Shown: positions 23,466 to 35,846 of the stretch, one piece after another
How the letters are laid out: every line of letters starts with the position of its first letter
How positions within the stretch are numbered: the first letter of the stretch is position 1
DNA from: Epiperipatus broadwayi
Taxonomy: Eukaryota; Onychophora; Udeonychophora; Euonychophora; Peripatidae
Assembly (NCBI GenBank): GCA_028023455.1
Contig: JAQFVV010001087.1
Location: 50,922-114,921, forward strand
DNA: 64,000 bases
Direction of reading: 5' to 3'
The notes under the pieces: generated by a model
Seen by the model: only the letters and a program-made list of their open reading frames with translations
Database searches by the model: none
What the model was told of the DNA's origin: nothing
Program-made: the position numbers and the translations under genes

Positions 23466-24680
23466 GATCACTAGATGGAGCTTACCAATAGCTCTAATCA
23501 AGCTTTATTTTATAAGTGCTGAAAGAGAAAAGATTCAAAATCTCTATTGGAAAGTCCCTATCTCCAGACCAATTGGTTTTGAGCTTATAACTCACCTCAG
23601 TGGAGCACTGGGACTCTAGAAATTAGATTTAAAATACTAACTCAAAAGTCAGCACTTATAAAATACATTACTATCAATTTAAAAGCCTATACTTTTCAGA
23701 CACATAAATGTCTTCAAATCCAGCTTTACAAACCAGATAGCTATATGGGTCTGAATTCAGCTGTTTCCCCATATAGTAATAGCCTCTGCAATATAGCATC
23801 GCAAAAGCCTTCAAAAGTACACTTATAATAATTAATAAAATAAATCATAAATTTCGTAACTTGCTTTTAAGCTTGCATTTAAATGATCACTAGATGGAGC
23901 TTACCAATAGCTCAAATCAAGCTTTCTTTTATAAGTGCTGAAAGAGAAAGAATTCAAAATCTCTATCAGAAATTCCCTATCTCCAGACCAATTGGTTTTG
24001 AGCTTATAGCTCACCTCAATGGAGCGCTGGGACTCTAGAAACTAGATCTAAAATACTAACTCAAAAGTCATCACTTATAAAACACATTACTATCAATTTG
24101 AAAGTCTGCACTTTTCAGACATGTAAATGTCTTTAAATCCAGATTTACAAACCAGATAGCTATATGGGTCTGAATTCAGTTCAGTTTCACTATATTTTGA
24201 ATTCTTTCTCTTTTGGCACTTATAAAATAAAGTTTGATTAAGCTCTATCTAGTGATCATTTAAATGCAAGCTTAAAAGCAAGTTACGAAATTTATGACTT
24301 GTTTTATTAATATATATATATATATGTTGCATATACATTTATGCAATGTATAATAATCAAAAAAGCAAGTCATATATAAAGTGACATTACTTTTATAAGC
24401 TTGTATTTCCAAAAATGTATTACAAAGAGTGTACCAATAGCTCAAACAAGCTCTTAATTGATAAGTGTGGTATGAGAAAATATTTAAAATCTCTATTCAG
24501 AACCTTCCCATCTCCAGACCAACTGGTTTCGAGCTTTTGGCTCACATCAGTGGAGAGCTAGACTATTCGGACACTAGATCTAAAATATCAACTCAAAACC
24601 CAGCACTTATTTCATATGTAATATTTAAGTAGAAACTCCGAAATGGACATGAAAATGTCTTTAAATCCAGCTATCTATTC
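23466..24680. repeat. Array of three related repeat units
   Basis: Blocks starting at 23466 and 23885 are nearly identical over about 300 bp (GATCACTAGATGGAGCTTAC, then ATCTCCAGACCAATTGGTTT, then AGCTCACCTCA). A third, more diverged block follows (ACCAATAGCTC at 24433). Spacing between units is 419 and 530 bp. The block is non-coding. It could be a decayed satellite or successive insertions of one transposon family. Confidence 0.75.
23831..24310. mobile_element. Inverted-repeat element spanning unit 2 of the array
   Basis: The left terminus (about 23831-23965, beginning ATTAATAAAATAAATCATAA) reappears inverted at 24190-24310, ending TTATGACTTGTTTTATTAA. The arms share GCTTGCATTTAAATGATCAC and the GATCACTAGAT block, so the whole is about 480 bp with ~120-bp terminal repeats. 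It overlaps the second unit of the array, whose units may be arms or fragments of this element. Confidence 0.65.
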
Positions 24681-27185
24681 CCACAGATATAATTTGAAGC
24701 ATACCTATAGTTTATCAATGATTCATGGATCTATTCTGTAGATTTTGAATTAAAATTTTATTGAATTTGGGAATGATTTGCACGACTATGTTTTTTACAT
24801 GTATTTCTGTATTTACAAATTCAGTATGCAGTTAATAATTCTTTGTACAATGATTATCTAGCACTAATATTTATATGAGTGATTATTATAAGAAGCTTGA
24901 TTGGGGTCTCCACTAGTGGTGTTTACTAAGTAGTAAACTCTGAAACAATATACATGCCTGCACATATAGAACTTAGCTTTAACATGCATAACAAATTGAT
25001 TTGTGAATAAAACAACTGACATTTCAATTTAGTCTATGATAGTTTTCAGGAAGATATGAGAAAATGTTATATATGGGTGTATACATGACATAAGGTTTTA
25101 GAGTTATGACGATTGATGTAATTTTATATTATCAATAGCTTGAATAGATTTAAATAATTCAAGTTAATTATAAAACAATAGCTAAGAATATTTATAGTGA
25201 GTACGAATTTATAATAATTTTTTATTTATTTTAATATGCTTTCTTTTTATTAATCATTGTTGTCATATTATCATATGCTATGGCCAATTGAATATTTCAA
25301 GAAATATCTAGTTCTTCACACCCTATTGGACATAGGTTAAATTGCTAATAATGGTCAAGGGTTTTGTAGGGATTTATGATTGGATGTCATTTTCCAATAT
25401 AAATATCAGCAGCCAAACATTCAATAAAAGTAGAAGTTTAAATTTTAAGTTACAAATAAGAGTAAGAAATTTTAGGGATAAATCTAGTTGAGCCTTCCGG
25501 GAGGATGTTTGCCATACTTGCAGACTCGCAGTTGACTATTACAATATAACAAGACATTCCAGATCTAGTGGACAAATACAATACAAGTCTTCATTGATAA
25601 TTGAATGAACATTCACAATTCCACTTTAAATTTATATTTCATATTAATTTATTGTTGTTTCTGATAATGGTGGATTGCAACATTTGAAGAAAATCAGCAA
25701 CAGTTCTAATTCTGCAAAACACTGCACAGGTCAGTTTTAGGAATTGATTAAAATAAACTTTATTTTCAATTGCTTCCAAATAATGCAAAAAAGCAGAATG
25801 ACAGTAAATACATGTTTAAAAGCACTAACTGTAATAATAATAGTGTGGTGGTGATATATCTGGCTTCCAATGCTTCTAATCTGGATTTGAATCAAAGTTG
25901 AGTAAACTTGAAAATTTTAACCAAGACATTTGTGATTTTTTTTTTTGGTAGCTGAAAAAATAGCCAATCCAAATAACTAACCAATAATAATCAGTAAATA
26001 ATTTATCAAGATATTTTTAGTTGAAGGTAAAATAATGATAAAAAAATCGCATAAATTCTCATCACATAACAATTGGTAAGTCAGGTAAATACTGCCTTCT
26101 CCTTCAGTATTCCCCTGTGAGAAGCTTTTGGAAAAGATTTTAACTTTTACATGAGGACTACTTTACTTATTATAATAATCCCCCCCCCCCAAATAAAAGT
26201 TTGAAAATATTAGGTTGTACACAAGTTTGCTGTAATTCTCTACCCATATAGCCATATAAGTACTAAATGAGTTGGAAGATAGTATCTCAATTTAACAATT
26301 ATAATACAATGACATTATTGTAGAAGATTTGTCATAGAAAATTTTCCTATAATTTATAATTATTAGATAAATATTTGTGTAATATGTATAATTAGAAATA
26401 TACTATTTGCTTGACTAACTGTATATTGTAAAATGGTTACATACTTTTTTTTAATCATACTTAAAAATAATGACCTTATATATAGAATGGCAAACAAGTA
26501 ATTGTGAAATGGTATGAATGATACTCAAGAGAATACTTAGTTCTACTTGTTTGGAATAAAGAATTTACATACATATAGAGAATTATATATATATATGAGT
26601 CAACATTTCAACAAGAATAGCAGCACTAATATAAAAGGGAAAAAGAAAATTCAGCATATCTCTGTCTTTTTTGAACATGAAAGTAAACAAAAACATGGAT
26701 CTTGGAGAGAAAAGGAAAAATCAAAGAGACATGGTTTATCACAAAAACAACTTCATTAATACAAGATCAAACAGCATTCAACTTTCAAACTATTTGGATG
26801 TGGAAATCAGAGCATTTTGCATATTAATAGCAGTGGTTATAGAGATACCTTCAGATTTAGCAAAAATAGTTATGATTATGGCGCTCAGCACTGAAAATGC
26901 ATTAAGCTCAACTAAAACTGGAAATGTTTATTTTTTAAAACATCATATACTTCATTAAAACATATTCACATATATGCGCAACTTTGTTATGTATATATGT
27001 CTTTATAAATTATATACTGAAATAATGTTTACTCCACCAATTTTTCAAAAATAAAAACACAAAAAAATTATTTGTCAAAAGTCATGTTTTTTTCATTAAC
27101 AGCTATTGATGTATGTATTTTTTGAGCTAATACAAACATCAATTTTATTCTATTTTTCTCTGTAGTTAAAATTTGCTATATTTAA
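24681..27185. other. Unassigned AT-rich sequence
   Basis: No feature is supportable in these 2.5 kb. Two overlapping plus-strand ORFs at 26547-26958 (70 and 95 residues) have no recognisable domain and a composition expected of chance AT-rich reading frames. A C-run lies at about 26181-26190. Confidence 0.45.
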
Positions 27186-27771
27186 TTGTATTTTTATATT
27201 GGACTATTTCCATCATCTAATATGAGTACTGAATGTCTTTAAAAAAAATTTAACTTTATTTAAATATTCCACATGCATTCAACTGTTAGTAATAGCACAT
27301 CAAACAGGTTAGGATATGCACAATGTTTCAAGAGGTATTATTATTCTCCCCTCTTCTTCAGGTGTTGGTGGCCTGACCAGTGACAGTACTAGCATGGGAT
27401 TCAAACCTGGATCTTAAATTCTTGTGTATTGAATTTTAAAATAACGCTCTAACCAAGTGAGCCATCCTTCCAAAAGCAACAGTCAGTAGAAATTTCATAT
27501 ACTTATCTATGAGGTTCTTCCCTGATTTCTCAACTTTTTCCTAAGAGCAAAATTATTAGTGGTTTCCATACATTATGTATAGTCACACTAGGTTGGCTTA
27601 TGGGTTTTTTTGTCATTGTCATGTGAGCAGTTTCTTTACATTTTTTTTCTTTGTACCTTTTCTTCTCTATCCAATATTTATGTATTTTCCCAATTAAATA
27701 TAGGTTCATTGGAAATAGTCCAATATAAAAATACAACTAAAATACCATCATCACAAATCTTCAGGAAAACC
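27186..27771. mobile_element. Foldback element with internal tRNA-like sequence (copy 2)
   Basis: Second copy of the 18012 element. The left arm (TATTGGACTATTTCCATCAT onward) lacks its outermost ~40 bp, while the right end (CCAATATAAAAATACAAC through TCACAAATCTTCAGGAAAAC) is complete. The tRNA-like centre (minus-strand GGTTTGAATCCCATGC) is present. The copy has about 200 bp of extra internal sequence, including a block of antisense CT-rich DNA at 27340-27360 and the 68-residue ORF region at 27530-27736. Confidence 0.65.
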
Positions 27772-28032
27772 CTTGTTATATTTTAATTTCTTAACTACAA
27801 TTTAAAAGTCCAAAATCTATAACATTAAAAATGTAACTTATATTGAGCTCACAAAGAATAAAATAGACTGGATGACATATAAAAAATAATAATTCTCATG
27901 TTTTTTTAAGCATTCTAAAGAATTTAAATAATTTAATTATGACATTAGGATGATTAAGAAAGAATCATAAAAAAGGCTTGTTCAATGAGAGAGCAATACT
28001 TATTTAGGATAAAATAAATTGGAAGGGAAATA

Positions 28033-28145
28033 GTACCATGTTTCCCTGAAAAATTGATCTTATATTAATTTTTGCTCCAAAAGACACCATAGGGTTTATT
28101 TTCAGAGAATGTCTTATTTATATTTATTCAAGTATTTCTCTGTAA
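28033..28145 (+). mobile_element. 5' end of a non-autonomous DNA transposon remnant
   Basis: The pattern ACCATGTTTCCCTGAAAA, TCTTATATTAATTTTTGCTC, CAAAAGACACCATAGGG, TTATTTTCAGAGAATGTC is, from memory, that of a repeat found in many vertebrate and invertebrate genomes whose ends read as GTCTTATTTTCGGGGAAAC-type sequence. The matching other end is at 29085-29210. I could not confirm the family name without a search. Confidence 0.5.
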
Positions 28146-28598
28146 GATTCTAATCCCAAATCCCCCCCCCCCCCTACACAAACAAATCCTTTCTTGTACT
28201 CACTAAAATAGTTCTTTTTCTTTATGCACTTATCTTATCTGGTGATCAGAATATTATTCCATTTCAATTTACCATTAAATCAAGGGTTAATTGAAGATTT
28301 GCGAGATGGGAGTGATAACATAAATGATTACAGTTAGAATGGGTTGTCCACACAAAAGCAACAAAAAATGCATTCATGTGACATAACCACATCCATCTGT
28401 AATCAAGTGTGCACATTGTAAACACTTTCTAAATTACTCATAGTAGCACTCCTTGTATATTCTTTTTAAAATCTTTTCTTTTGGAAAAAGATTGATGATT
28501 TAACTTAAGCTAAACCTTCATTATTAAAATCATTTCCATTATTTTAATAGTCTTTTAGGAGAAAAAAATATTTAAGGAATCAAACTAATTTTTCTTTT

Positions 28599-28790
28599 AA
28601 ACAATGAGGATTGCCAAAGCACGAAACCATGGTCAGAGGTTTGGGGGAGGGGTCCTGACATATTTTAAATGCTTTCTCTAGCTAAGCATTTATCACAAAG
28701 CTTGTTGAGGAATTGGCAATCCTCACTGTTTATAACTCACAAGCTTAAGAGATAGGGTCATGTGATCTATGACTCTTATTTTGACTATCT
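28599..28790 (+). repeat. Hairpin-ended repeat 'Y' (copy 1)
   Basis: It is bounded by AAACAATGAGGATTGCCAA (28599) and its inverted match TTGGCAATCCTCACTGTTT (28713-28731), followed by a tail with GGTCATGTGATCTATGACTC. An inverted copy lies at 41166-41345. It lies between the two ends of the 28033/29210 element and may be an internal part of it or a nested insertion. Confidence 0.6.
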
Positions 28791-29084
28791 ATAATTTTTC
28801 TTTTATCTTGAATATTTAAAAGCTACCATAATAAAACTCTACAACTACATCAAACATTCTAAATCTAATTATTAAATATAAATAAAATAAGTACCTAAAA
28901 ATACATAAATGAAATTATAAATTGTCCAATATACTGACTTGTGCTAGATAAAATGTTTCTCTATACAGATAGAATTACGTTGCTAGAAAATGGCGACCGT
29001 ATTAATGTCAATCATATTGTTTATTTATACATTCATTACTTTTATAATTCAATATGTCCATTATGTGTTTCAGTGGGCAAACAA

Positions 29085-29210
29085 AAGCTTTCTATCTGGC
29101 TGATGATCTTAACTAGGGCTTATATTTGGGGTAGGGCTTATAAGCATTCTGAAAAATCATGATAGGTCTTATTTTCTGGTTAAGTCTTATTTTGGTAGTT
29201 AGTCCATGGT
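29085..29210 (+). mobile_element. 3' end of the non-autonomous transposon remnant
   Basis: GGGCTTATATTTGGGGTAGG, AAAAATCATGATAGGTCTTA and GGTTAAGTCTTATTTT continue the repeat whose opposite end is at 28033. The terminal complement of ACCATGTTTCCC is eroded to TAGTCCATGGTA. The 73-residue ORF covering this part is a by-product. Confidence 0.5.
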
Positions 29211-29611
29211 AGATTGTTTTAAGGGTTTATATTTACAATAAAAAAATGAAGATTTATAAATAAATATGCTGCATGTAATATACAAAATAAACATTGATTT
29301 TTGGGATTGATATACAAAGTAGATTTTTCAATTTTCATTTTGATCTGCTTTATGTGCTGCGAGAATGATCATATGAAAATGACTGAATCACAGAAAAATG
29401 TGTAAAATTAATTTATATACATGAATTCAGTGTAATAAAATGAGATTTGTAAAAATAAAAAAAATGTGGATTACAAAATTTATGTACTATTTATTCAAAT
29501 TTCTCTACGTAATTTGTTGAACAGTATTTATATAGATTTTAAAAAATGTTTATATACTTTGTTATATATATATAAAACCATTTCATCTTGTATGAAAACT
29601 TACTTTATATA
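29211..29611. other. Unassigned AT-rich sequence
   Basis: Nothing recognisable. Short (TA)n tracts lie at about 29562-29575 and 29606-29616. Confidence 0.45.
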
Positions 29612-29701
29612 TATATGTCAAATGCGTTGACCGGGAAGCGAACCCGGGCCAGCTGCTTGGAAGGCAGCTATGCTAACCACTAGGCCACCAATGCTTGACT
29701 T
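29612..29701 (-). repeat. SINE with well-preserved tRNA-Gly(TCC)-like body
   Basis: Minus-strand body of 72 nt (29623-29694): GCATTGG start, A box TGGCCTAGTGGTTAGC, TCC in GCTGCCTTCCAAGCAGC, B box GGTTCGCTTCC, end CAACGCA. All four arms can form; the acceptor stem has one A-C mismatch at pair 3-70. The TAGTCAA-like leader and TTTGACATAT tail show it is a SINE. Of all copies here it is the closest to a usable tRNA gene, and a scanner might call it one. Confidence 0.85.
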
Positions 29702-30054
29702 TGTTTATTCAATTAGCCCTGTTTACATAACAGTATCTATGAGTATATAAATGTTTATAAATGTAAAAGACAAAAGATCATTCAGAAAAATTAGATTTAT
29801 AATATAAAACACAAACAAAAAAGATGCTTATGAGTATTACTGTCAGGAGATTTAATACAATTATCTATTTTCAGATTTGTCATATATATATATATCAATC
29901 AGCCTGTGAGATTTAGAATAGTGCAGAATGGCAGGTCAGCCCTGTCATTTTTCCTAACAAATATCTTATTAATTCCTAACCAATAAAACATTTGTTTACT
30001 TATTTTATATTTAAATACGAGTATAGTATATATACTTTAAGCTAGATGTAATTA

Positions 30055-30281
30055 TAGGGGGTTTGAACCCAGACTTTCAAGCTTCCTTTAGTCATCCGCT
30101 CCATCTTATGCAACCGACGCACACGACCACATACATGTGAAAATGATAAATGATCTTCAATATACTTATTTCATGTATGTGGTCATGTGTATCATTTCAT
30201 GTATGTTGTCATGAGTATCGGTTGCATAAGATGGAGCGGTGACTAAAGGGAGCTTGAAAGTCTGAGTTCAAATCCACCTAA
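30055..30281. mobile_element. Foldback pair of tRNA-like heads
   Basis: Left arm 30055-30136 and right arm about 30190-30281 are inverted copies. Read on plus, the right arm contains GGTTGCATAAGATGGAGCGG, GGGAGCTTGAAAGTCTGAG and a B box AGTTCAAATCC. The same GTCTGAGTTCRAAYCC module ends repeat X at 16615. The loop carries TGATAAATGATCTTCAATAT, which also resembles repeat X. It looks like two repeat-X heads fused head to head. Confidence 0.6.
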
Positions 30282-30821
30282 TTATTTATTTTATATATAT
30301 ATATCAGTATTAATTCTATAATATATTTTAATGTTTTCTTTTTGATATTTCATTTTTTCATAGTTTCTCATTATTTATCGCCACTAAAAGAAAATATTTA
30401 TTTTCATTTGATAAAATAATATTATTAAAAATCACTCAGATTAGCAATAGAAAAAAAATGTAATTCTACGATCAACAAATCAATCAATACGGCAAAGCTG
30501 TCGGAGTTAGTCAACCACTTTAGGCAACACAAGACGTGGCAAGGGATAACGCATAAGATTTTTTCCAATATTTTTTTTTTTAAAATTTTATTGCTGACAA
30601 AAATAAATTTCAATTTAAGAATTTAATTTTTTTCTTCTAGTAAAGATTAACGGTATATGTTCACACAGACATTATTTATAAGAAAAAATAATTTCTTCAA
30701 GACAATCATCATAAAATAGTAACGTTAAGCTAATAAAAATTTCTGTACATTATTTCACTAAGATATATATATAGTTAACAAACATCACATGACCACGACT
30801 TCTTATGCTTGCTTATAACTG
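30282..30821. other. Unassigned AT-rich sequence
   Basis: No supported feature; a (TA)n tract starts near 30293. The 62-residue minus ORF at 30425-30613 is not convincing. Confidence 0.45.
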
Positions 30822-30957
30822 TTTTAAAACAGGCTAAACTCACTATACGTATTGCCACACAGAGATGAGGATTCTATTCACAAGCCTTCTGGCATCCATT
30901 GATTACTCTAGCTTGCTGTGTGTGGCAATACGTATAGTGAGTTTCGCCTGTTTTAAA
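30822..30957. mobile_element. Small MITE with ~40-bp terminal inverted repeats
   Basis: TTTTAAAACAGGCTAAACTC plus ACTATACGTATTGCCACACA on the left is matched inverted on the right (TGTGTGGCAATACGTATAGT then GAGTTTCGCCTGTTTTAAA). The unique middle is about 55 bp. The arms are almost identical, suggesting a fairly young element. No clear target duplication was seen. Confidence 0.75.
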
Positions 30958-31504
30958 TATGTATATATAGTTCCAGTTAAATAATTGATGAAAAAAAAAA
31001 TACCTTGGGGTACTTACGTATTAGTCCGGCGGTGATGAAAGTCGCAGGCACAAACAAATGTGTATAAAGACCGAATTAAACACATTTACAAACTTCTAAA
31101 AAGGAAATAAATTAATTTTGTAAGTGAATATTAGATAATGTTCTGATGAGGAGAAAATTATTAGTCAAACAATTGGTTTTGCTGCTAATTTTACGCCAAA
31201 CAATGGCAATATTTCATTCAGGATTGTTGAAAGAAAATATTTGATTAATAATTTCAGAAATCCTTTTTGGATATTGTAGGAATTAATTTTGCATAAAACT
31301 TAATTGCTTATAATGCTTCTATTCGGTTTTGCACTCAGAAAATTATCGAAAATAATTATCAAATATTTTTCACTCTTATAAAAGATAGTTCTAACATTAA
31401 TTACTTTTGTCATCATTCTAGATTCAAATAAATAAGTAATGAGTAATCAATGAACGCAAAAAAGTAATGCACAAATTCTTTTGATTAGTTTTTGGTTAAA
31501 AGGC

Positions 31505-32000
31505 TTTCTATTAGTGGGAGCGTTAGTATGTATTGAATTTATCAGAAACAAACATTTTTTTACTCTTATGAATTAAGTCATTTTAGCGTGGTTTAGAACT
31601 CAGCGTCCTTGGATTCAGTTCAGTCTCTCTCACTTTGGTATTCAAATTTCTTATATTAGTTAGGAACAGTATTTAGTATTGAATTTATCAAAGATGCTTC
31701 TTATGGCATATTTAATTATCCTGTGTGATTTAGTGCAGTGATAAAGTAGGAGATTCTAGATCTCAAGGTCCATTGATCTTATTCAATTTCAGTTACTTCA
31801 GTGTTTGTACTTGTTGTGAACTCTTTCTATTGGTCAGGAACGCTTTTGCATTGAATTTATCAGAGGTCAACTTTTATTTTTTACAAATTTAATTAATTTG
31901 ATGACTTAGTGCAATAGTAGATGAGAAATTCTAGAAGTCAAGGTCCTAGATTTGACTCAATCTCTGTTACTCCTAGAACTCAAATTTCATACGAATTCTG
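31505..32000 (+). repeat. Short array of three diverged ~150-175-bp units
   Basis: ATTGAATTTATCA recurs at 31532, 31678 and 31850 (spacing 146 and 172). It is followed each time by a T-rich block and then TTTAGTGCAGTGATAAAGTA-like sequence with CTCAAGGTCC. The core resembles the tRNA-like unit at 2578 (CCTGTGTGGTTTAATGCAGC). The array is non-coding. Confidence 0.6.
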
Positions 32001-35000
32001 GAACAATAAACCATTCATTCCATTATCTTTTTTATAAATTTAATAATAATCAAAGAATATAGAAATATTATATCTAAAGAACAATTTATATACAATATTA
32101 CAAATAAACTTTTTCAATAATAACATTATATATATATATATATATATATTGTAAGGAGATAAAAAATGATGATGCCTGGGAAATGATCAATCTAATCTGA
32201 ACAAAAAATAACCCAATCATTGATCACCATTTTGTAATGAACTATTCATTATAATATGGGATAATAATATAATAAACTTTACTATATTTAAGAATTGAAA
32301 CATCATTCATAATACTAGATATAACCTAACTATGGAATGTCATTTTATAACAGCCCTAAAGTTGATTTGGCACTTTATAATAATTGTCACTTGTATACTA
32401 TAATCATCAGCTAGCATTGGGTAGCTACTTTGTCACAATAATAATGGATTTTCTATCTCAATACCTCTCTATATTTGTTCAGTCAACATTTATCATAAAG
32501 AAATGCCCTCAAGTTCTATATTCTTTATCACAGAACAAAACATGCATTAATAAGTAGTAATTCTGTTATAAACTGTGTAAAATTATCTAGCTCAGTTATC
32601 GACCACATTAGGCAATAACAATATTTCCCATACATAATTATTTAGATTGTCCACTACACTATCACAAAACACTAACAATAATCCCTATCAAAATATAATT
32701 TATCCAGATAGTATTTAAAATGAAATAAAGCAAATGAGCTCATCATTCCAGGCATCAACAAATCTATTTACAATTCCAAAGTAAACTGCAATAAGCAGTG
32801 AAATCATATACCATTGCCCTAAATTAATGATGTATGCTTGAGATATTTATTCAATCGATAATTGAATGAAACTCAATTTGAATCAATAACTAACTAAATT
32901 CCGACATACTTTATGGATTTAATATTACCTACAGTAATCCAATTTATTTCAATATTTAATGACATTCTGTTTTATTCAAATAAACTAGTTTCTAAATAAC
33001 TATAAGTACATTTTGAAAAATGTTTTATAAACCTACACCCTATTTATAGTGCTTAAATAAAATTTTTATTCAGTTTTATAACTATTTTAATAAAACGTTA
33101 AATATAATATAAACATTTAATTCGTGCCCTACAGTTGATCGATATGCAATAATTGCTTCAGTTATATTCTAAAATAAAACACTCCACAAGAATTTATTAT
33201 CAATAAATACATTAGGTAATTTTACCTTTTACCGTACTCAATCACATTATATAAAATATATTGTAGATTTCTATTGGACATTTACTGACTTATAATCATT
33301 GAGATTATTCATCTACTTAATCTCCAATCAATTGAATATAAAATGAACTTTGTAACAATTAAGCTATATATGATAATAATTGGCAATTAACCAAGCCAAA
33401 GATAATATTTGGTTATACTAGCTAATGAGATTTATGATCTCTACTCCAAAGAAATTTAAAAAGTGATTAGATAAGTCATACTAACTAATGACAGTACACA
33501 ATCGATTAAGATTTTTGTAAAGGGATTAAATAAACAAATAAATGATCAACTCTGAACTAATAAAATTATTTACTAGTAATATTGACTTAGATAAGTAAAC
33601 AAATATTTAAATGCAATGACAAATATAAAGTTTATATGTAATCGGATTTAAAAAAATGATGTATAAAATATATATATATACCTAATTCTATTTCACTTAT
33701 AAAGATGAGTTTGATTTTGGACCAAATTTTAAGTACCAAAATTATCTTGCGCATTCAAAAGAGAGATTTAAACAGATTCATCGGATCTTAAATCAACTCT
33801 AAATTTATACAAACATAAAAAATGTTATATGTAAATCCTTTTCTATATGATATTCTCAAGTTACATTTTGAACATACAAAAAATTTAATATTTGAAAACA
33901 TCAGATCATATTTGCATACATCATCAGATAAGAGCCTAAATAATAAGAACTAAATGAATTTCTCCATCCCCTTTTTTTTAGCATGAATTCTATTTACCTA
34001 TGTTTTTACACTAAAATGTAAATACTTCCTTTCCTTTAACAAAAAAAAATATATGCATAGAAATCATACCATATAAGTGAAAGTCTGTCTATTTTCACTC
34101 ACTATCCACTGATACATTGTAGCTTCCAGTTTTTTATTTCCAATCCTAAGGTGTAGAGATGATTTTCCTTTGAGTAGAGAAGATAAGCATGTGTGGTAAC
34201 TAATGCAGATTCGAATTCAATTCCTTTTGCATTTAATTTCTAATATTTTCTTTTAAATATATAAGTATCTAGTTTTCAAAAACATCAGATGCAAAATTAC
34301 ACATCACTTGCTTTAATTTTCCTTTTCATTGACAATAATGTGCAAAGAATTCCTTTAATGACACAATCCAATTATAATCAAGTGAAGAATCAATACTAGC
34401 TTTTTATTTCCTTTTTTTTTTTCTTTTTTTTTAATGTACGAAAGTAAATTGCTTATCATCACACATAAGTTAAGTTAATTGATTCTGTAAAAATCCTTGA
34501 TCTGAAATATGATATCCATAGAAATATAATGGGGTTTATATCCATCATACCATAATAAATAAATGAATGCAATTCTGGATTTACCACAGAATATATTTAT
34601 ATAGCTGACCTGCAATACAATGCATTTTGATGGGTTTTTCTTTCTTTCCCATTTTTGTTGTTTCCCTTGGAATTTCATCAGCTAGCTGCCCCATTGAATG
34701 GGCAGATAGTTATAAATTTTATTCTTTCATAGTTTTATCAATTAACCACTTAAATGATAAAATTTAATAAATTTTTAAAGACAGAGAAAAACATATCTGT
34801 TCTATGCAATAAAATAATAAGAACTCAAATTACAGCCTCTCCATTCTATTTTTAAGATACACTTGGTGATGTTATCATTGTCATAACAATTGTTGGAAAT
34901 CACTCGAATTTAACTCGATGATGAACAATTTGTTCAAGAAAATTTTGCTTCCAATTTGTAAGCAAAATGAAGATTTTAAAAGAATTGATACAGTGAAAAT

Positions 35001-35095
35001 GAAATCCAAGTTAGATCATTTTTAAAACAAAATAAAAAATTTCTATTACAATTCTAATACATTTTAATGCATATAAATATTTTTACATATGTTTT
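32001..35095. other. Unassigned AT-rich sequence
   Basis: About 3 kb with no gene, RNA or repeat partner. It holds a (TA)n tract at 32129-32149, a B-box-like AGATTCGAATTC near 34207 without a matching A box, and a T-rich stretch at 34408-34432. The ORF at 34475-34678 has no recognisable domain. Confidence 0.45.
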
Positions 35096-35099
35096 TTAA

Positions 35100-35846
35100 C
35101 CCTTAAACCGCTAATTTTATTATTGGTTGTATCAGATAAAAATCAAATCTTTTAATTGGCCAACTCACAAACTGAAGACAAAGCCTATTGTTAAAACATA
35201 TTCGCCTATAATATTAAATTCAACTCAGATACATTTATAAAAAGTTTTTTACTAATTTTTCAGGTTATGAAGAGAACGAAAATTCTTTCAAAAATAAATT
35301 GCTATTTATTTATTCTAAAATATTCACTTTCGGCAACGTAAAAGCTATAATATAAACAAAAAGATCGACTTTTACGTTATAGAAAAGTAAATATTTCTTT
35401 TTACTAAATCTTCAACATTTTTACAAAAATCTTCGATATTTTTCGAAAATAATTTTGTTTTTTTAGTATATTTTTTAAAAAACTAGTTTAATTTCTTAAA
35501 TTATATATTTTTAAATACTTAAATTGCATTCGAAATGAAAATCTCAGCGTTTTTCTTTATTTTCTTTGATCAGGCAGTTTCTTTGTTCTTTCCAGCCAAT
35601 CAGAATGTCTTTTTCGGCTGAGAGCTTGCTAAGAACCAATCACAAATAATGTTCTTTCTTTGTTTAGGTTTAAATGCGTTTTTTTTCTATTTTTTACTTG
35701 TAAAATAAATCGGAAGATGGCACCATCGTACAGAACTTTTAAAAACGCATTCAATACGTCTTTAACGAAAATTTTCGTATGAAAACAGGCTGAGTTAGAG
35801 TGATTTCAGATGTCGACGAGGAGCCTCGTCGGACGCGGGAAAAGGG
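35100..35846. mobile_element. piggyBac-like non-autonomous element flanked by TTAA
   Basis: TTAA lies immediately outside both ends (35096-35099 and 35847-35850). The ends are CCCTTAAACCGC on the left and, complemented, CCCTTTTCCCGC on the right, matching at 9 of 12 positions. A strong subterminal hairpin (CGACGAG, GAGC, CTCGTCG) sits by the right end. TTAA duplication with CCC-type ends is the piggyBac signature. No transposase ORF lies inside the 747 bp, so it would depend on an element elsewhere. Confidence 0.65.

Noticed and set aside
23466-24680. CRISPR-like or other short regularly spaced array
   Set aside because: The repeats are ~300 bp with irregular spacing, and the window is eukaryotic.
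26547-26958. Overlapping ORFs that might be an exon
   Set aside because: Neither shows a known domain, codon bias or splice context I can defend, and overlapping frames are common at this base composition.
29623-29694. Functional tRNA-Gly gene
   Set aside because: The fold is good, but it carries the SINE leader and tail, has an A-C mismatch in the acceptor stem and belongs to a dispersed family.
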